A program made the position numbers and the translations under genes. From contig JAILZF010000007.1 of NCBI GenBank assembly GCA_023512635.1, forward strand, positions 1 to 34,444: a stretch of 34,444 bases of DNA. The letters are read 5' to 3'. The notes below the pieces were generated by a model, which made no database searches, was not told where the DNA came from, and saw only the letters and a list, made by a program, of their open reading frames with translations. Position 1 is the stretch's first letter; each line of letters begins with the position of its first letter. Origin of the DNA: Alicyclobacillus sp. Lineage in GTDB: Bacteria; Bacillota; Bacilli; Alicyclobacillales; Alicyclobacillaceae. Below, in pieces: positions 8,159-17,105 of the stretch.

Positions 8159-11100
8159 ATGCGACACGACATCCAACAGGCACTGCGTGAACGGATTCTG
8201 TTGCTAGACGGCGCGATGGGAACGATGTTGCAGCAACAATCCCTGACCGAAGCGGATTTCGGAGGCAAGCAATACGACGGTTGCAACGAGTGGCTGTGCA
8301 TCACAAGGCCGGACCTCATCCTGTCTATCCACCGTGCTTACGTAGCGGCTGGGGCTGACATCATTGAAACCAACTCCTTTGGCGGTACGCCGCTGGTGCT
8401 GGCGGAATACGGCCTGGCGGACCAAGCGCGCGCCCTGAACCGGCGCGCGGCAGAACTGGCGCGGCAAGCGGCGGAGGAGGCAGCCGCCGACGGCTGGCCA
8501 CGCTTTGTGGCTGGTGCCATGGGCCCTACCACTAAGAGCTTGAGCGTGACCGGCGGGGCAACCTTCGCTGAGTTGCAGGAAGCCTACCGCATCCAAGCGT
8601 TGGGTTTGCTGGAAGGCGGAGTAGACCTGCTGCTCCTCGAGACAGCGCAAGACCTGCTCAACGTCAAGGCGGCAAGTCTGGGCATCCGCCAAGCGTTTGC
8701 CGAGGTAGGCCGCTCCGTGCCGCTGATGATTTCGGGAACGATTGAGCCGATGGGCACCACCCTTGCGGGCCAGACCATTGAGGCCCTGTACCTGGCCGTA
8801 GAGCATTTGCAGCCGCTGGCAGTAGGTTTGAACTGCGCCACAGGCCCTGAGTTTATGCGTGATCACGTGCGCGCCTTGGCGCGCTTGAGCCAGTGTGCGG
8901 TCAGTTGTTACCCGAACGCAGGCTTGCCAGACGAGGATGGTCACTACCATGAGCTGCCTGAAAGTTTTGCCCTCAAAATGGCCGGTTTTGCCGAACAGGG
9001 GTGGCTCAACATCGCAGGTGGCTGCTGTGGGACGACACCGGACCACATCCGGGCGCTGCGCGCCGCCTTGGCCGGGCTTCCGCCGCGCCCTCTGGCGCCA
9101 CCGCACGGGCATGCCGTGTCAGGTTTGGACGCGGTGTTTCTGGAGGAAGACAACCGGCCTGTGCTGGTCGGCGAGCGTACCAATGTAATTGGGTCGCGCA
9201 AGTTTCGCCAGCTTATTGCAGCCGGGGAGTATGAGGCGGCAGCTGAAATGGCGCGCGTTCAGGTGAAGGCTGGGGCACAGGTGATAGACATTTGTCTGGC
9301 TGACCCGGACCGCGATGAACGCGCGGACATGGAGCGGTTTTTACCGCATGTGGTGCGCAAGGTCAAAGTGCCGCTGATGCTAGATTCAACCGATCCTGCC
9401 GTCATTGAAACGGCTTTGCGGTTTTCGCAAGGGAAAGCGATTATCAACTCGACCAACCTGGAGGACGGCGAACCGCGTTTGGCGCGTTTTGCCGAACTTG
9501 CACGCACGTACGGCGCCGCGTTGGTGGTCGGTACGATAGATGAACAAGGGATGGCGGTCACGCGGGATCGCAAATTGGCGGTGGCAGAGCGGGCGCTCAA
9601 CCTGTTGACGGGCAAGTACGGCCTGCCGGCACGGGATATTTTAATCGATCCGTTGACGTTCCCCGTGGGGACAGGCGACGAAAAATACCTAGGCTCGGCG
9701 CGCGAGACAGTGGAAGGGATCCGTCTGTTGCGCGAACGGCTGCCAGAGTGTCCTACCATCCTCGGCATCAGCAACGTATCGTTTGGCCTGCCCGCGGCTG
9801 GCCGGGAAGTCTTGAACTCGGTGTTTCTATACGAGTGTACCAAGGCGGGGCTGGGCTATGCCATCGTAAACACGGAGCGCCTCGAGCGCTACGCCAACAT
9901 TCCGGAAACGGAACGGGCGTTGTGTGAACGGCTGCTGTTTGCCACCAGCGATGAGGTGGTGGCAGAGTTTACGGCGTTCTACCGCAGCAAAAAGGTGTCC
10001 GAGCGGCCGGCTACGGCAGATCTGCCCTTAGAACAGCGGCTTGCCCGCTATGTGATTGACGGCAGCAAGGAAGGCCTGTACACCGACCTGGACGCTGCAT
10101 TGGAACGCTACAAGCCGCTTGACATCATCAACGGACCGCTGATGGACGGGATGAACGAGGTTGGGCGGCTGTTCAACAACAACGAGTTGATTGTCGCGGA
10201 AGTGTTGCAGAGCGCGGAAGTGATGAAAGCAGCTGTGGCCTATCTGGAGCCGCATATGGAAAAAGCGGAGGCGGCCAACAAAGGGACGCTGCTGCTGGCC
10301 ACGGTCAAGGGGGACGTGCACGATATTGGTAAAAACCTGGTGGAAATCATTTTTGCCAACAACGGGTACCGCGTGGTCAACCTCGGCATCAAAGTCCCGC
10401 CGGAACAGCTGATCCAAGCGTACCGAGAGGTACAACCCGACCTGATTGGCCTCTCCGGGTTGTTGGTCAAGTCGGCGCAGCAGATGGTAGTCACCGCGGA
10501 AGACCTGCGTCACGCCGGGGTACAGGCGCCCTTGTTAGTAGGAGGCGCGGCCTTAACGCGCAAGTTCACGTACCACCGCATCCAACCCAGCTATGGGAGT
10601 TTGGTGGTCTACGCCAAAGACGCCATGGAAGGATTGGATTATGCCAACCGTCTGATGTCTGGCGAAACCGGCCGGCAACAGGTGGCGAGGGAGCTGGCCA
10701 AGCTGCAGCAGGACTTGGCGGACCGGCCGGCGGAGCAGGCGCCTGTTGCCGAGGCAGCGGGAAAGGCGTCCGGAGTACGCCGTGATCACCCGGTGTTTGT
10801 CCCTCCGGACTGTCGGCGGCATGTGCTGCGCCACTACCCGCTGACGCACATCCGACCTTATGTCAATCTGCAGATGCTGTTGGGCAAACACCTTGGTTTG
10901 CCTGGTAACGTCGAAAAACGGCTGGCAGAAGGGGATGAAAAAGCGGTCGCCCTGCGCGACTTGGTGGACGGCTTGTTGGAGGAGTGTGCACAGGCTGGAC
11001 GGTTGCAGGCTCATGCAGTATATCAGTTCTTTCCAGCACAAGCAGACGGGGATCAGATTGTCATCTACAACCCGGACAACCTGTCCGAAGCACTGGCGGT

Positions 11101-11590
11101 GTTTCCTTTTCCCCGCCAAGCCAAGCCGCCCTATCTCTGTTTGTCTGACTTCCTTAAGCCGCGCACAAGCGGCGTCATGGACTACGTGGCGATGTTCGTC
11201 GTGACGGCGGGGCGCGGGGTACGCGAGTTGGCGGAGCAGTGGAAGGAACAGGGGGATTACCTGCGCAGCCATGCGCTTCAGGCGCTGGCGTTGGAGTTGG
11301 CAGAAGCGTTTGCTGAGCGGTTGCACCATATGCTGCGCGACCGTTGGGGGTTTCCGGACCCGCCTGGTATGACGATGCGCGAGCGGTTTGTGGCGCGCTA
11401 CCAAGGGATTCGTGTGTCGTTTGGCTACCCTGCGTGCCCTGACCTGGAGAACCAAGCGCTGCTATTCCGGTTGTTACAACCAGAGGACATTGGGGTCCAG
11501 TTGACGGATGGTTACATGATGGAACCGGAAGCGAGCGTCTCGGCGATGGTCTTCTCTCATCCAGAGGCGCGGTACTTTAACGTCGAGTAG
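8159..11590 (+). CDS. metH: Cobalamin-dependent methionine synthase MetH
   Basis: [15 protein letters not shown]; homocysteine-domain Zn motifs GLNC and [11 protein letters not shown]; pterin-binding '[14 protein letters not shown]'; B12-binding DVHDIGKNL; activation domain '[13 protein letters not shown]'. ATG 8159 has SD GGGGGAC; an in-frame ATG at 8087 also has GGAGAG upstream. Confidence 0.97.
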   Translation: MRHDIQQALRERILLLDGAMGTMLQQQSLTEADFGGKQYDGCNEWLCITRPDLILSIHRAYVAAGADIIETNSFGGTPLVLAEYGLADQARALNRRAAELARQAAEEAAADGWPRFVAGAMGPTTKSLSVTGGATFAELQEAYRIQALGLLEGGVDLLLLETAQDLLNVKAASLGIRQAFAEVGRSVPLMISGTIEPMGTTLAGQTIEALYLAVEHLQPLAVGLNCATGPEFMRDHVRALARLSQCAVSCYPNAGLPDEDGHYHELPESFALKMAGFAEQGWLNIAGGCCGTTPDHIRALRAALAGLPPRPLAPPHGHAVSGLDAVFLEEDNRPVLVGERTNVIGSRKFRQLIAAGEYEAAAEMARVQVKAGAQVIDICLADPDRDERADMERFLPHVVRKVKVPLMLDSTDPAVIETALRFSQGKAIINSTNLEDGEPRLARFAELARTYGAALVVGTIDEQGMAVTRDRKLAVAERALNLLTGKYGLPARDILIDPLTFPVGTGDEKYLGSARETVEGIRLLRERLPECPTILGISNVSFGLPAAGREVLNSVFLYECTKAGLGYAIVNTERLERYANIPETERALCERLLFATSDEVVAEFTAFYRSKKVSERPATADLPLEQRLARYVIDGSKEGLYTDLDAALERYKPLDIINGPLMDGMNEVGRLFNNNELIVAEVLQSAEVMKAAVAYLEPHMEKAEAANKGTLLLATVKGDVHDIGKNLVEIIFANNGYRVVNLGIKVPPEQLIQAYREVQPDLIGLSGLLVKSAQQMVVTAEDLRHAGVQAPLLVGGAALTRKFTYHRIQPSYGSLVVYAKDAMEGLDYANRLMSGETGRQQVARELAKLQQDLADRPAEQAPVAEAAGKASGVRRDHPVFVPPDCRRHVLRHYPLTHIRPYVNLQMLLGKHLGLPGNVEKRLAEGDEKAVALRDLVDGLLEECAQAGRLQAHAVYQFFPAQADGDQIVIYNPDNLSEALAVFPFPRQAKPPYLCLSDFLKPRTSGVMDYVAMFVVTAGRGVRELAEQWKEQGDYLRSHALQALALELAEAFAERLHHMLRDRWGFPDPPGMTMRERFVARYQGIRVSFGYPACPDLENQALLFRLLQPEDIGVQLTDGYMMEPEASVSAMVFSHPEARYFNVE

Positions 11591-11643
11591 GGTGGATCCG
11601 TGAAGCGGGCTAAAGCCAGGACGAAGAGGAAGGGGGCAGGGCG

Positions 11644-13653
11644 GTGGCGAGCTCGGAAAAACCGGTGGGATCGCTCTTAGAGCGGGCCCGCAAGGGTGTG
11701 GTGGTCGGAGATGGGGCGATGGCCACCCTGCTGCACCAAACAGGGGTGCCCATCCGGACCTGTTTTGAAGAGCTGTGCGTGACCCATCCCGAGTGGGTAG
11801 AGCGCGTACACCGTGCTTACGTCGAGGCGGGCGCCGACTGGGTACAGACCAACACCTTCAGCGGCAACCGGCTGGGTTTGGAGAGGTACGGGCTTGGTCA
11901 CCAGGTGACCGCCATCAACCGCGCGGCGGCCCGCGTGGCGCGGACGGCTGCCAACGGCCGGGCGTTGGTGTTGGGAACCATCGGATCAACCGTGGACGTC
12001 CGCCGTCCGTATGACGTTGAACTGGGAGCTGACGATTGGGCACGGGTGTTTGCTGAGCAAGCGGAGGCCTTGCTGGCTGAAGGCGTGGATGGTTTGTTGT
12101 TGGAGACGTTTCCGCTGCTCTCTGAATTGCTCGTAGCGCTGCGGGTGGTGCGGGCCATGACAACGTTGCCGGTCTTGGCGCACCTGTCGCCTGACGCCGT
12201 GGGGGTCACGCGAGACGGGGTGCCGCTGGCAGAGGCGTTTGCCCGACTGACGGCAGCTGGGGCAGACGTGGTGGGACTCAACTGCCGGCTAGGGCCGGCT
12301 GGCGTCTTGCGCAGTTATGAAGGGTTGGTGTTGACGCCGGGGCATGTGTATTCGGCAGCGCCCAATGCGGGGACCTTGTACTGGGTTGAAGGGGATTACG
12401 CGTACAGCGGCGGACCGGATTACTTTGCAGAGACAGGGGTGGAGCTGGCCAAACGCGGTGTCCGGATACTTGCAGGCTGTTGCGGCACCACACCAGCGCA
12501 CATCCGGCGTTTGCGCGAACGCCTGTCTCAACTGGTGCTGCCAACGCTGCCACAACTCGGGCGGGAAGCTGCCGAATCTCAGCCTGCCTGTTTAGGAGCC
12601 AGTCTGGTGCCCGGGCGAGGGACAGATGACCCGGGGGAGGCTGCCGCTCCAGGCGATCGGCGTCTGGAGGTAATTGGCAATTATGCATTGCAGCAGGTGG
12701 ATGGAGCAGACAAGCGGCTGGACGTTCCGTGGCCGCCGGCGGGATCGCTCGCGGACCGGGCGCGCCACCAGCGCACCGTCGTGGTAGAGCTCGACCCGCC
12801 GCGCACGCTCGATATCACTCGCTTTTTGCAGGGAGCTGTGGCCCTGCAGCAAGCGGGTGCACACGCGATTACCTTGGCCGACAACTCCCTGGGGACTGTG
12901 CGCGTCAGCAACATGGCGCTCGCGGCTTTGCTCAAGCAGATGGGGATTGAGCCGTTGGTGCACGTGGCTTGCCGGGACCGTAATTTAATCGGCCAGCAGT
13001 CACACCTTATGGGCTTGCACGTCCTTGGCATCCATCACCTTTTGTTGGTGACAGGGGACCCTTCGCGCTTTGGCGATTTACCGGGGGCCACGTCTGTGTA
13101 CGACGTGTCGTCCACCCAGTTGGCCCGGCTGGTGCGGCAGTTGAACCAAGGAATTGCTTTTTCGGGACAACCCCTGCGCCAACCGGCGCGGTTCGTGGTG
13201 GGGACGGCGTTTAACCCAAACGTTTTGCACTTTGACAAGGCGATTGACCGATTGCGCCGCAAGTTGGACGCGGGCGCTGATTATGTGATGACGCAGCCGT
13301 TGTTTGACCCGCGTATGTTCGATCGCATCGCCCGCGCGGCAGAGGAGTTTCACGCGCCGGTGTTTGTCGGGATTATGCCGCTGACGAGTGCACGCAACGC
13401 GCGCTTCCTGCACAATGAGGTACCAGGCATCCGTATCCCCGAGGACATCCTGGAGCGGATGCTGCAAGCCTCACCGGAACAAGCCAACGAGGAAGGACTG
13501 CGAATTGCCGAGGAGCTGCTTGACGAGGCACTCGCGTGTTTCCGCGGAGTCTACTTGGTCACCCCGTTCTTGCGCTATGACCTCACGGTCCATTTGACTC
13601 GCTACGCCCTGCGTACGCCTGCTCAAGCCGCAGCAGGGGGACAAACGGGGTGA
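11644..13653 (+). CDS. Bifunctional homocysteine S-methyltransferase / 5,10-methylenetetrahydrofolate reductase (YitJ-like)
   Basis: N-terminal GDGAMATLLHQ, GLNC, AGCCGTTPAHI (homocysteine/Zn); C-terminal MTHFR domain 'HVACRDRNLIGQQSHLMGLHVLGIHHLLLVTGDP', 'GADYVMTQPLFDPRMF'. Confidence 0.95.
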   Translation: MASSEKPVGSLLERARKGVVVGDGAMATLLHQTGVPIRTCFEELCVTHPEWVERVHRAYVEAGADWVQTNTFSGNRLGLERYGLGHQVTAINRAAARVARTAANGRALVLGTIGSTVDVRRPYDVELGADDWARVFAEQAEALLAEGVDGLLLETFPLLSELLVALRVVRAMTTLPVLAHLSPDAVGVTRDGVPLAEAFARLTAAGADVVGLNCRLGPAGVLRSYEGLVLTPGHVYSAAPNAGTLYWVEGDYAYSGGPDYFAETGVELAKRGVRILAGCCGTTPAHIRRLRERLSQLVLPTLPQLGREAAESQPACLGASLVPGRGTDDPGEAAAPGDRRLEVIGNYALQQVDGADKRLDVPWPPAGSLADRARHQRTVVVELDPPRTLDITRFLQGAVALQQAGAHAITLADNSLGTVRVSNMALAALLKQMGIEPLVHVACRDRNLIGQQSHLMGLHVLGIHHLLLVTGDPSRFGDLPGATSVYDVSSTQLARLVRQLNQGIAFSGQPLRQPARFVVGTAFNPNVLHFDKAIDRLRRKLDAGADYVMTQPLFDPRMFDRIARAAEEFHAPVFVGIMPLTSARNARFLHNEVPGIRIPEDILERMLQASPEQANEEGLRIAEELLDEALACFRGVYLVTPFLRYDLTVHLTRYALRTPAQAAAGGQTG

Positions 13654-13686
13654 GTCGTAAGCAGGGAGGGGACCCATGAACTGTGC

Positions 13687-13719
13687 AACAGGCTGCCCTG
13701 GTCCGTAGGGCAGCCTGTT
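13687..13719 (+). terminator. Strong hairpin between convergent yitJ-like and chemoreceptor genes
   Basis: AACAGGCTGCCCT-GGTCCGT-AGGGCAGCCTGTT, perfect 13-bp stem with 7-nt loop. Confidence 0.75.
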
Positions 13720-13746
13720 AGCATTCACGGGATGCAAAGAGGGCTC

Positions 13747-15453
13747 TTAAACCTTGAAGCGGCTCACCAGCTCAAGCTGCTGTTCGGCGAGTTTTGCGAG
13801 CTCACGGGTGGAGGCGGTCACCTCTTCCATGGAAGCCAACTGCTCCTCGGCGGAGGCAGAAGCTGTTTCGACTTCTGCAGCTGACGACTCGGCGATGGCG
13901 CTGATTTCGCGCATCGCGTGATCGACTTGCGCAGCTCCTTCGGCAATCTTTTTAACAGCTGCGGAAACCTGCTGTATCTGAGCGCTCACTTCTTGGACGT
14001 GCGCCGCAATTTCTTGGAAAGCTTCGCCTGCCGCATCGACCGCCGAGGCGCCTGCTTGGACCTCGCGGTGGCTGTCGTCCATGGACGCCACCGCGCGTTC
14101 GATGTCTTGCTGGATGGATTGAATAATATTTGCAATCTCCTGGCTGGACCGGCCGGACTGGTCAGCCAGGCGGCGAATCTCTTCTGCCACCACGGCGAAA
14201 CCGCGTCCGTGTTCGCCCGCGCGCGCTGCCTCTATGGCGGCGTTCAGTGAAAGCAGGTTGGTCTGGGCGGCGATGTTGGTGATGGTTTCGGAAATCTCGC
14301 TGATTTGCTGGGAACTGGTGCCTAGTTGTTGAACCGTCTCGGACAGGGTCTGAATGGCAGAACGGATGCGGCGCATTTGCTCGACAGCCGTATCCACTGA
14401 TTGAATGCCAGAACTGGCGCGTTGGGCCGCCTGGACAGCGGTGGCCGCGACCGTTTGTGCGCTTTCCGCAGCATGCTGTGCGTCGCTGTTGACGAGTGTA
14501 ATCACCTCGCCGCTTGACTGCATATGCCGGACCTGGTTTTCCGAGCCGGTGGCGATGGCCTGCAGGGTATTGGCGATGTATTGGGTAGCCGCACTGGTTT
14601 GCTCAGCACTGGCGGACACTTGCTGCGCGGCTGCAGCAACTTGTTCGGCACCTTCGCCCACCTGCCGGACAAGGCTGCGCAGCTTAGCGGTCATGGCGTT
14701 GAAAGAGGCTGCTAGGTCGGCCACCTCGTCGTTGCTGCGGACGCTTAAGCTGCGCGTTAAATCGCCCTCTCCCTCGGCAATCTCGCGCAGTTGCCGGTTG
14801 ATGGCTGAGAGTGGACCCACGATGTTGCGAATCAGGAGAACGGCGGCAACGATGGCAACGAAGATGCTCAAGGCAATGCTGCCAGCCACCACCCACTGGC
14901 CGCGGCGTGCGGCTTGGTTAGCCGCGTCCCAAGCGTTGTTGGTGAGCGAGTTGGTGTATTGGTCAATCTGGTCGGCTGTTTGCCGGAATGCGTCCATGTA
15001 CTGTTTACCGGCGTCGATGCGGTTGCGCGCGTTGTCAAACTGCATTTTTTGCACCAAGTCGATTTCAGACTGGAAAAACTGCTGCAATTGGGTAATTTGC
15101 GGCATGGCCACATCTTCCACCAGGTGTTTGATGGTCGGGTGGGCGGCTTCGTGTTTGTGCAACACGGCCAGGTCTTGCAACAGTTGTTGCTGGCCGGTTT
15201 GGTACGGCTGCAAGAAAGACTCGTTCACGGTTAAGACGTAACCGCGCACACCCGTCTCCTCATTCAGCAAGTCGACGGTTAAGTGGTCTGCCGCGGTACG
15301 AACCGAGATGGCGTCCTGCACGATGCTGTCGGTCTGGTTTTTCATGTTGGTAAACGCCAGGTAACTGGACACGCCACTCGCTGCGAGAATCAACACGAGC
15401 AGCACGTAACTCAGAATGATTTTGGTGCGAATGGTCAACCGTAGCTTTTTCAC
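13747..15453 (-). CDS. Methyl-accepting chemotaxis protein (TM-CHASE3-like-TM-HAMP-MCP signal)
   Basis: GTG start (15453) with SD GAGGGAGA; '[14 protein letters not shown]' CHASE3-like; HAMP '[28 protein letters not shown]'; hairpin '[55 protein letters not shown]'. Confidence 0.95.
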   Translation of the reverse strand: MKKLRLTIRTKIILSYVLLVLILAASGVSSYLAFTNMKNQTDSIVQDAISVRTAADHLTVDLLNEETGVRGYVLTVNESFLQPYQTGQQQLLQDLAVLHKHEAAHPTIKHLVEDVAMPQITQLQQFFQSEIDLVQKMQFDNARNRIDAGKQYMDAFRQTADQIDQYTNSLTNNAWDAANQAARRGQWVVAGSIALSIFVAIVAAVLLIRNIVGPLSAINRQLREIAEGEGDLTRSLSVRSNDEVADLAASFNAMTAKLRSLVRQVGEGAEQVAAAAQQVSASAEQTSAATQYIANTLQAIATGSENQVRHMQSSGEVITLVNSDAQHAAESAQTVAATAVQAAQRASSGIQSVDTAVEQMRRIRSAIQTLSETVQQLGTSSQQISEISETITNIAAQTNLLSLNAAIEAARAGEHGRGFAVVAEEIRRLADQSGRSSQEIANIIQSIQQDIERAVASMDDSHREVQAGASAVDAAGEAFQEIAAHVQEVSAQIQQVSAAVKKIAEGAAQVDHAMREISAIAESSAAEVETASASAEEQLASMEEVTASTRELAKLAEQQLELVSRFKV

Positions 15454-15541
15454 GCGCTTTCTCCCTCTCTTTGCAGACGCCGTAGCAAGGACTGGGGCTG
15501 CTTGTCCAACTTGGCAAACAACCGGTGCCGTAAGCAAAACC

Positions 15542-15578
15542 TAGCAAAAAGGTTACCATGTTCCGACATCTTTTGCTA
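15542..15578. repeat. Inverted-repeat/hairpin element upstream of the chemoreceptor gene
   Basis: TAGCAAAA(15542-15549)/TTTTGCTA(15571-15578) enclosing ATGT(15558-15561)-TCCG-ACAT(15566-15569). Confidence 0.6.
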
Positions 15579-15695
15579 CCGTCCGACATGAGAGGTTGCC
15601 CAGACCCATGGCAAGCCGGACCCGAGCCTTGTCAAACGGTGGTTGCGAACCGGCAAGGGGGGCTGGCCAAGCGCCCGATTTCAGCACCGTCGGGG

Positions 15696-15723
15696 ACATC
15701 TGCGGGACGATGGCCATAGAGTA
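15696..15723 (+). promoter_or_regulatory. Putative SigK/SigE-type sporulation promoter
   Basis: AC (15696-15697), N17, CATAGAGTA (15715-15723), 60 nt before the GTG at 15783; matches AC-N17-CATANNNTA. Confidence 0.4.
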
Positions 15724-15782
15724 TGGAGAGGCTCCGAAAGGCCTCGCCGCGGAGCAAATCCCGGTGCGAGGAGGGTGCAATT

Positions 15783-16223
15783 GTGCGTAAAAAGACGGCC
15801 AAATCCAGTTCCGGCAAACGGCCGCGGGCGGCCAGGCCAGCACCCGAGGCGGTGTCTGAACAGGCTGTGGTGCAACCGCCGGCGACGGCTCCGGCGAGCG
15901 GAGGGTCGGCCCTGAACGTGTTAAAGCAAAACCTTGCGGGCAAGCGCAAAGCGATTTTTGAGATTCTCGACGAGGTGAAAAAGGTCAAACCCGAGCAGTG
16001 GCGCGACCCGGAACAAGTGGAACAATTGGCCAAAGACTTTGCCAACAAACTCGGCTTGGCCGTACCCGAGCAGCGGATCAAACAGTTTGTCGCAGCCTAC
16101 AAAGACGCAACTAAAAACGGACCAAACGCTGATGTGGACGAACTCGTCAAGAAGTACGGTCCCAACGTGGATGACAAAACTTTGAATGAGATTAAGAAGT
16201 TTGTGCCAAAGACCCGGGCATAA
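15783..16223 (+). CDS. Uncharacterised protein (~146 aa): Lys/Arg/Pro/Ala-rich N-terminus plus helical C-terminal domain; possible sporulation protein
   Basis: GTG start with GAGGAGG SD; coherent helical domain 'KRKAIFEILDEVKKVKPEQWRDPEQVEQLAKDFANKLGLAVPEQRIKQFVAAYKDA...DELVKKYGPNVDDKTLNEIKKFVPK'. Confidence 0.8.
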   Translation: MRKKTAKSSSGKRPRAARPAPEAVSEQAVVQPPATAPASGGSALNVLKQNLAGKRKAIFEILDEVKKVKPEQWRDPEQVEQLAKDFANKLGLAVPEQRIKQFVAAYKDATKNGPNADVDELVKKYGPNVDDKTLNEIKKFVPKTRA

Positions 16224-16239
16224 ACTGGCGGAAAGCAAT

Positions 16240-16270
16240 GCAGCCCCAGGGGAGTCCTCCCTGGGGCTGC
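16240..16270. terminator. Bidirectional terminator hairpin between the convergent unknown genes
   Basis: GCAGCCCCAGGG-GAGTCCT-CCCTGGGGCTGC, perfect 12-bp stem, 7-nt loop, between stops at 16223(+) and 16287(-). Confidence 0.75.
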
Positions 16271-16286
16271 TGTACGCTTGCACGGG

Positions 16287-16925
16287 TCAGCGGCGACCCG
16301 CGGCTGGGGAAGTTGAACCCTCGGCCGGAGGTTGATCAGGATGGGACCCGTGCAACGACTTCATAAACTGGCTGCCCAGCGGCGAATTCATCAGAGCCAC
16401 CAACAGGTTGGTGTAATCTTCGGTGGTCAGGTTCTTGCCGCGGTGTTTGACCAACTTTTCCAACACGCCGGTTTCGCGCAGCTGTTGCGTCGTGGAATGG
16501 AGGGTGTCGAGCAACTGGTCCGCCTGTTGCAGATAGCCCAGCCAGTGTTTGACCGTGGTGCGCAGATTGTTGACGGCTTTTAGAGAGTCCTGCAGGTTTT
16601 TTGGATTGAGGAGCTTGGACAACCCGGTACCCGGCTGGCTAGACTTAGCAGCAGGCGGGGAGGCAGCCGCTGGGCGGTGGCGGCGCGGGGCTGGCAGGGC
16701 GGCGGTTGTCCGGCGCGGGCTGCGCTGGCTTTGGCGCCCTGCTGCGTTGGCTGTACCTGAACGCGTCGGGCGGCGCCGCAGTTGGCTTTTAGCCCATTGG
16801 ATGTCACGGCGCAGTGCGTCCCGCGCAGCGGCGGGACTCATCTCGTCCAGACGGCGCATCTGGCGTTTGAGCTGCTGCAAATGGCGCAGTGGGTGGGTGG
16901 CGGCCGTTACAGGGGGGAGCGGCAC
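16287..16925 (-). CDS. Uncharacterised protein (~213 aa): Arg/Pro/Ala-rich linker flanked by helical segments
   Basis: Proposed GTG start 16925 with SD GAGGAGGT; helical segment 'HPLRHLQQLKRQMRRLDEMSPAAARDALRRDIQWAKSQL' and C-terminal 'LSKLLNPKNLQDSLKAVNNLRTTVKHWLGYLQQADQLLDTLHSTTQQLRETGVLEKLV'. The ORF-track start (17042) has no good SD. Confidence 0.7.
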   Translation of the reverse strand: MPLPPVTAATHPLRHLQQLKRQMRRLDEMSPAAARDALRRDIQWAKSQLRRRPTRSGTANAAGRQSQRSPRRTTAALPAPRRHRPAAASPPAAKSSQPGTGLSKLLNPKNLQDSLKAVNNLRTTVKHWLGYLQQADQLLDTLHSTTQQLRETGVLEKLVKHRGKNLTTEDYTNLLVALMNSPLGSQFMKSLHGSHPDQPPAEGSTSPAAGRR

Positions 16926-16958
16926 CGCTGCTGCACCTCCTCGCATCAATGCTGCTCC

Positions 16959-16985
16959 ATGATATGGGCGAGCTAGCGGGGAGGT
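16959..16985 (-). promoter_or_regulatory. Putative SigK/SigE-type sporulation promoter
   Basis: On the minus strand: AC (16985-16984), N17, CATATCAT (16966-16959); 33 nt before the GTG at 16925. Confidence 0.4.
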
Positions 16986-17105
16986 GCAGCGAATAGGCAA
17001 AAGCGGAGGAGCAAGGGCCGGCACTTGCTGCGGCAAGAACATCGGCCGGCGCAGGCATCGAGTGCGGAAAACCTGCGGGTCTGCGGGTCCGGCCCACAGG
17101 TTCCG

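Noticed and set aside
14405-15241. 278-aa plus-strand ORF antisense to the chemoreceptor
   Set aside because: Cys/Ala/Ser-rich translation complementary to the MCP coiled-coil codons; no SD or family.
15454-15600. c-di-GMP (GEMM) riboswitch upstream of the chemoreceptor
   Set aside because: Chemoreceptors can carry GEMM leaders, but the conserved GEMM-I core was not recognisable on the minus strand; only a simple hairpin and repeats are visible.
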